Of a stretch of 13,966 nucleotides of DNA, positions 13,913 through 13,966 are shown in pieces. Made by a program: the position numbers and the translations under genes. Source of the DNA: CAADGU01 sp964581605 (GTDB taxonomy: Bacteria; Chloroflexota; Anaerolineae; Promineifilales; Promineifilaceae). Each line of letters starts with the position of its first letter. The stretch's first letter is position 1. Below the pieces are notes generated by a model that saw nothing but the letters and a program-made list of their open reading frames with translations, searched no databases and was not told the origin of the DNA. Location: positions 1 through 13,966 of the forward strand of contig CAZOPF010000131.1 in NCBI GenBank assembly GCA_964581605.1, read 5' to 3'.

Positions 13913-13966
13913 GAATTATGAATTATGAATTATGAATTATGAATTATGAATTATGAATTATGAATT
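13913..13966. repeat. GAATTAT 7-bp tandem repeat running to the window end
   Basis: 54 bp of perfect GAATTAT units (about 7.7 copies), continuing to the last base. It sits immediately upstream of the mutase gene, between its ribosome site and any promoter. The array is cut by the window edge, so its full length is unknown. Confidence 0.9.

Overview
The window looks like a scaffold from an uncultured, GC-rich bacterium, most likely a member of the Chloroflexota. This is inference: it rests on the gene mix (ArsR-DUF2087 regulators, a TIR-WD40 giant, Pro/Thr-linker exported proteins, an F420/FMN-type PPOX protein) and on no marker gene. Two 100-N gaps are present (2534-2633 and 8879-8978). Each is flanked by an exact 55-bp duplicate. 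Removing one copy plus the Ns restores a single open frame both times, so both gaps are assembly artefacts inside intact genes.

Layout, left to right. 1-159 (minus): 5' part of a membrane-protein gene that appears frameshifted. 204-1435 (plus): a sigma70-like promoter with an overlapping palindrome, then two tandem ArsR-DUF2087 regulators. 1514-2224 (plus): a strong hairpin, then a molybdopterin sulfite-oxidase-like enzyme. 2303-3615 (plus): an unfamiliar 385-aa protein split by the first false gap. 3796-5173 (plus): a membrane-anchored C39-like papain-fold protein with a TPR tail, behind a TATAAT box that suggests a leaderless transcript. 5234-6352 (minus): an alpha/beta-hydrolase lipoprotein. 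6541-6918 (plus): a single-domain response regulator. 6930-6958: a terminator hairpin between convergent genes. 6974-8286 (minus): a PPOX-class flavoprotein and a patatin phospholipase overlapping by ATGA. 8575-11870 (minus): a TIR-transmembrane-WD40 protein with 16 repeats, split by the second false gap. 11989-12450 (minus): a decayed BNR/Ycf48-like lipoprotein. 12463-13902 (minus): a phosphoglucomutase/phosphomannomutase. 13913-13966: a 7-bp tandem repeat running off the end.

Functionally this is a mix of housekeeping (phosphohexomutase), cell-envelope proteins and regulators. The minus-strand block TIR-WD40, PPOX, patatin could be one transcription unit ending at the 6930-6958 terminator. 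A TIR protein and a patatin lipase side by side raise a defence or cell-suicide possibility, but no cyclase or other known partner is present.

The most striking window-wide signals are at the DNA level. The palindromic octamer ACGGCCGT occurs about 35 times by my eye count, in all reading frames and between genes, where well under one is expected. Several intergenic stretches and one protein linker are built of 7- or 8-bp phrases, often with the complementary phrase nearby to form hairpins.
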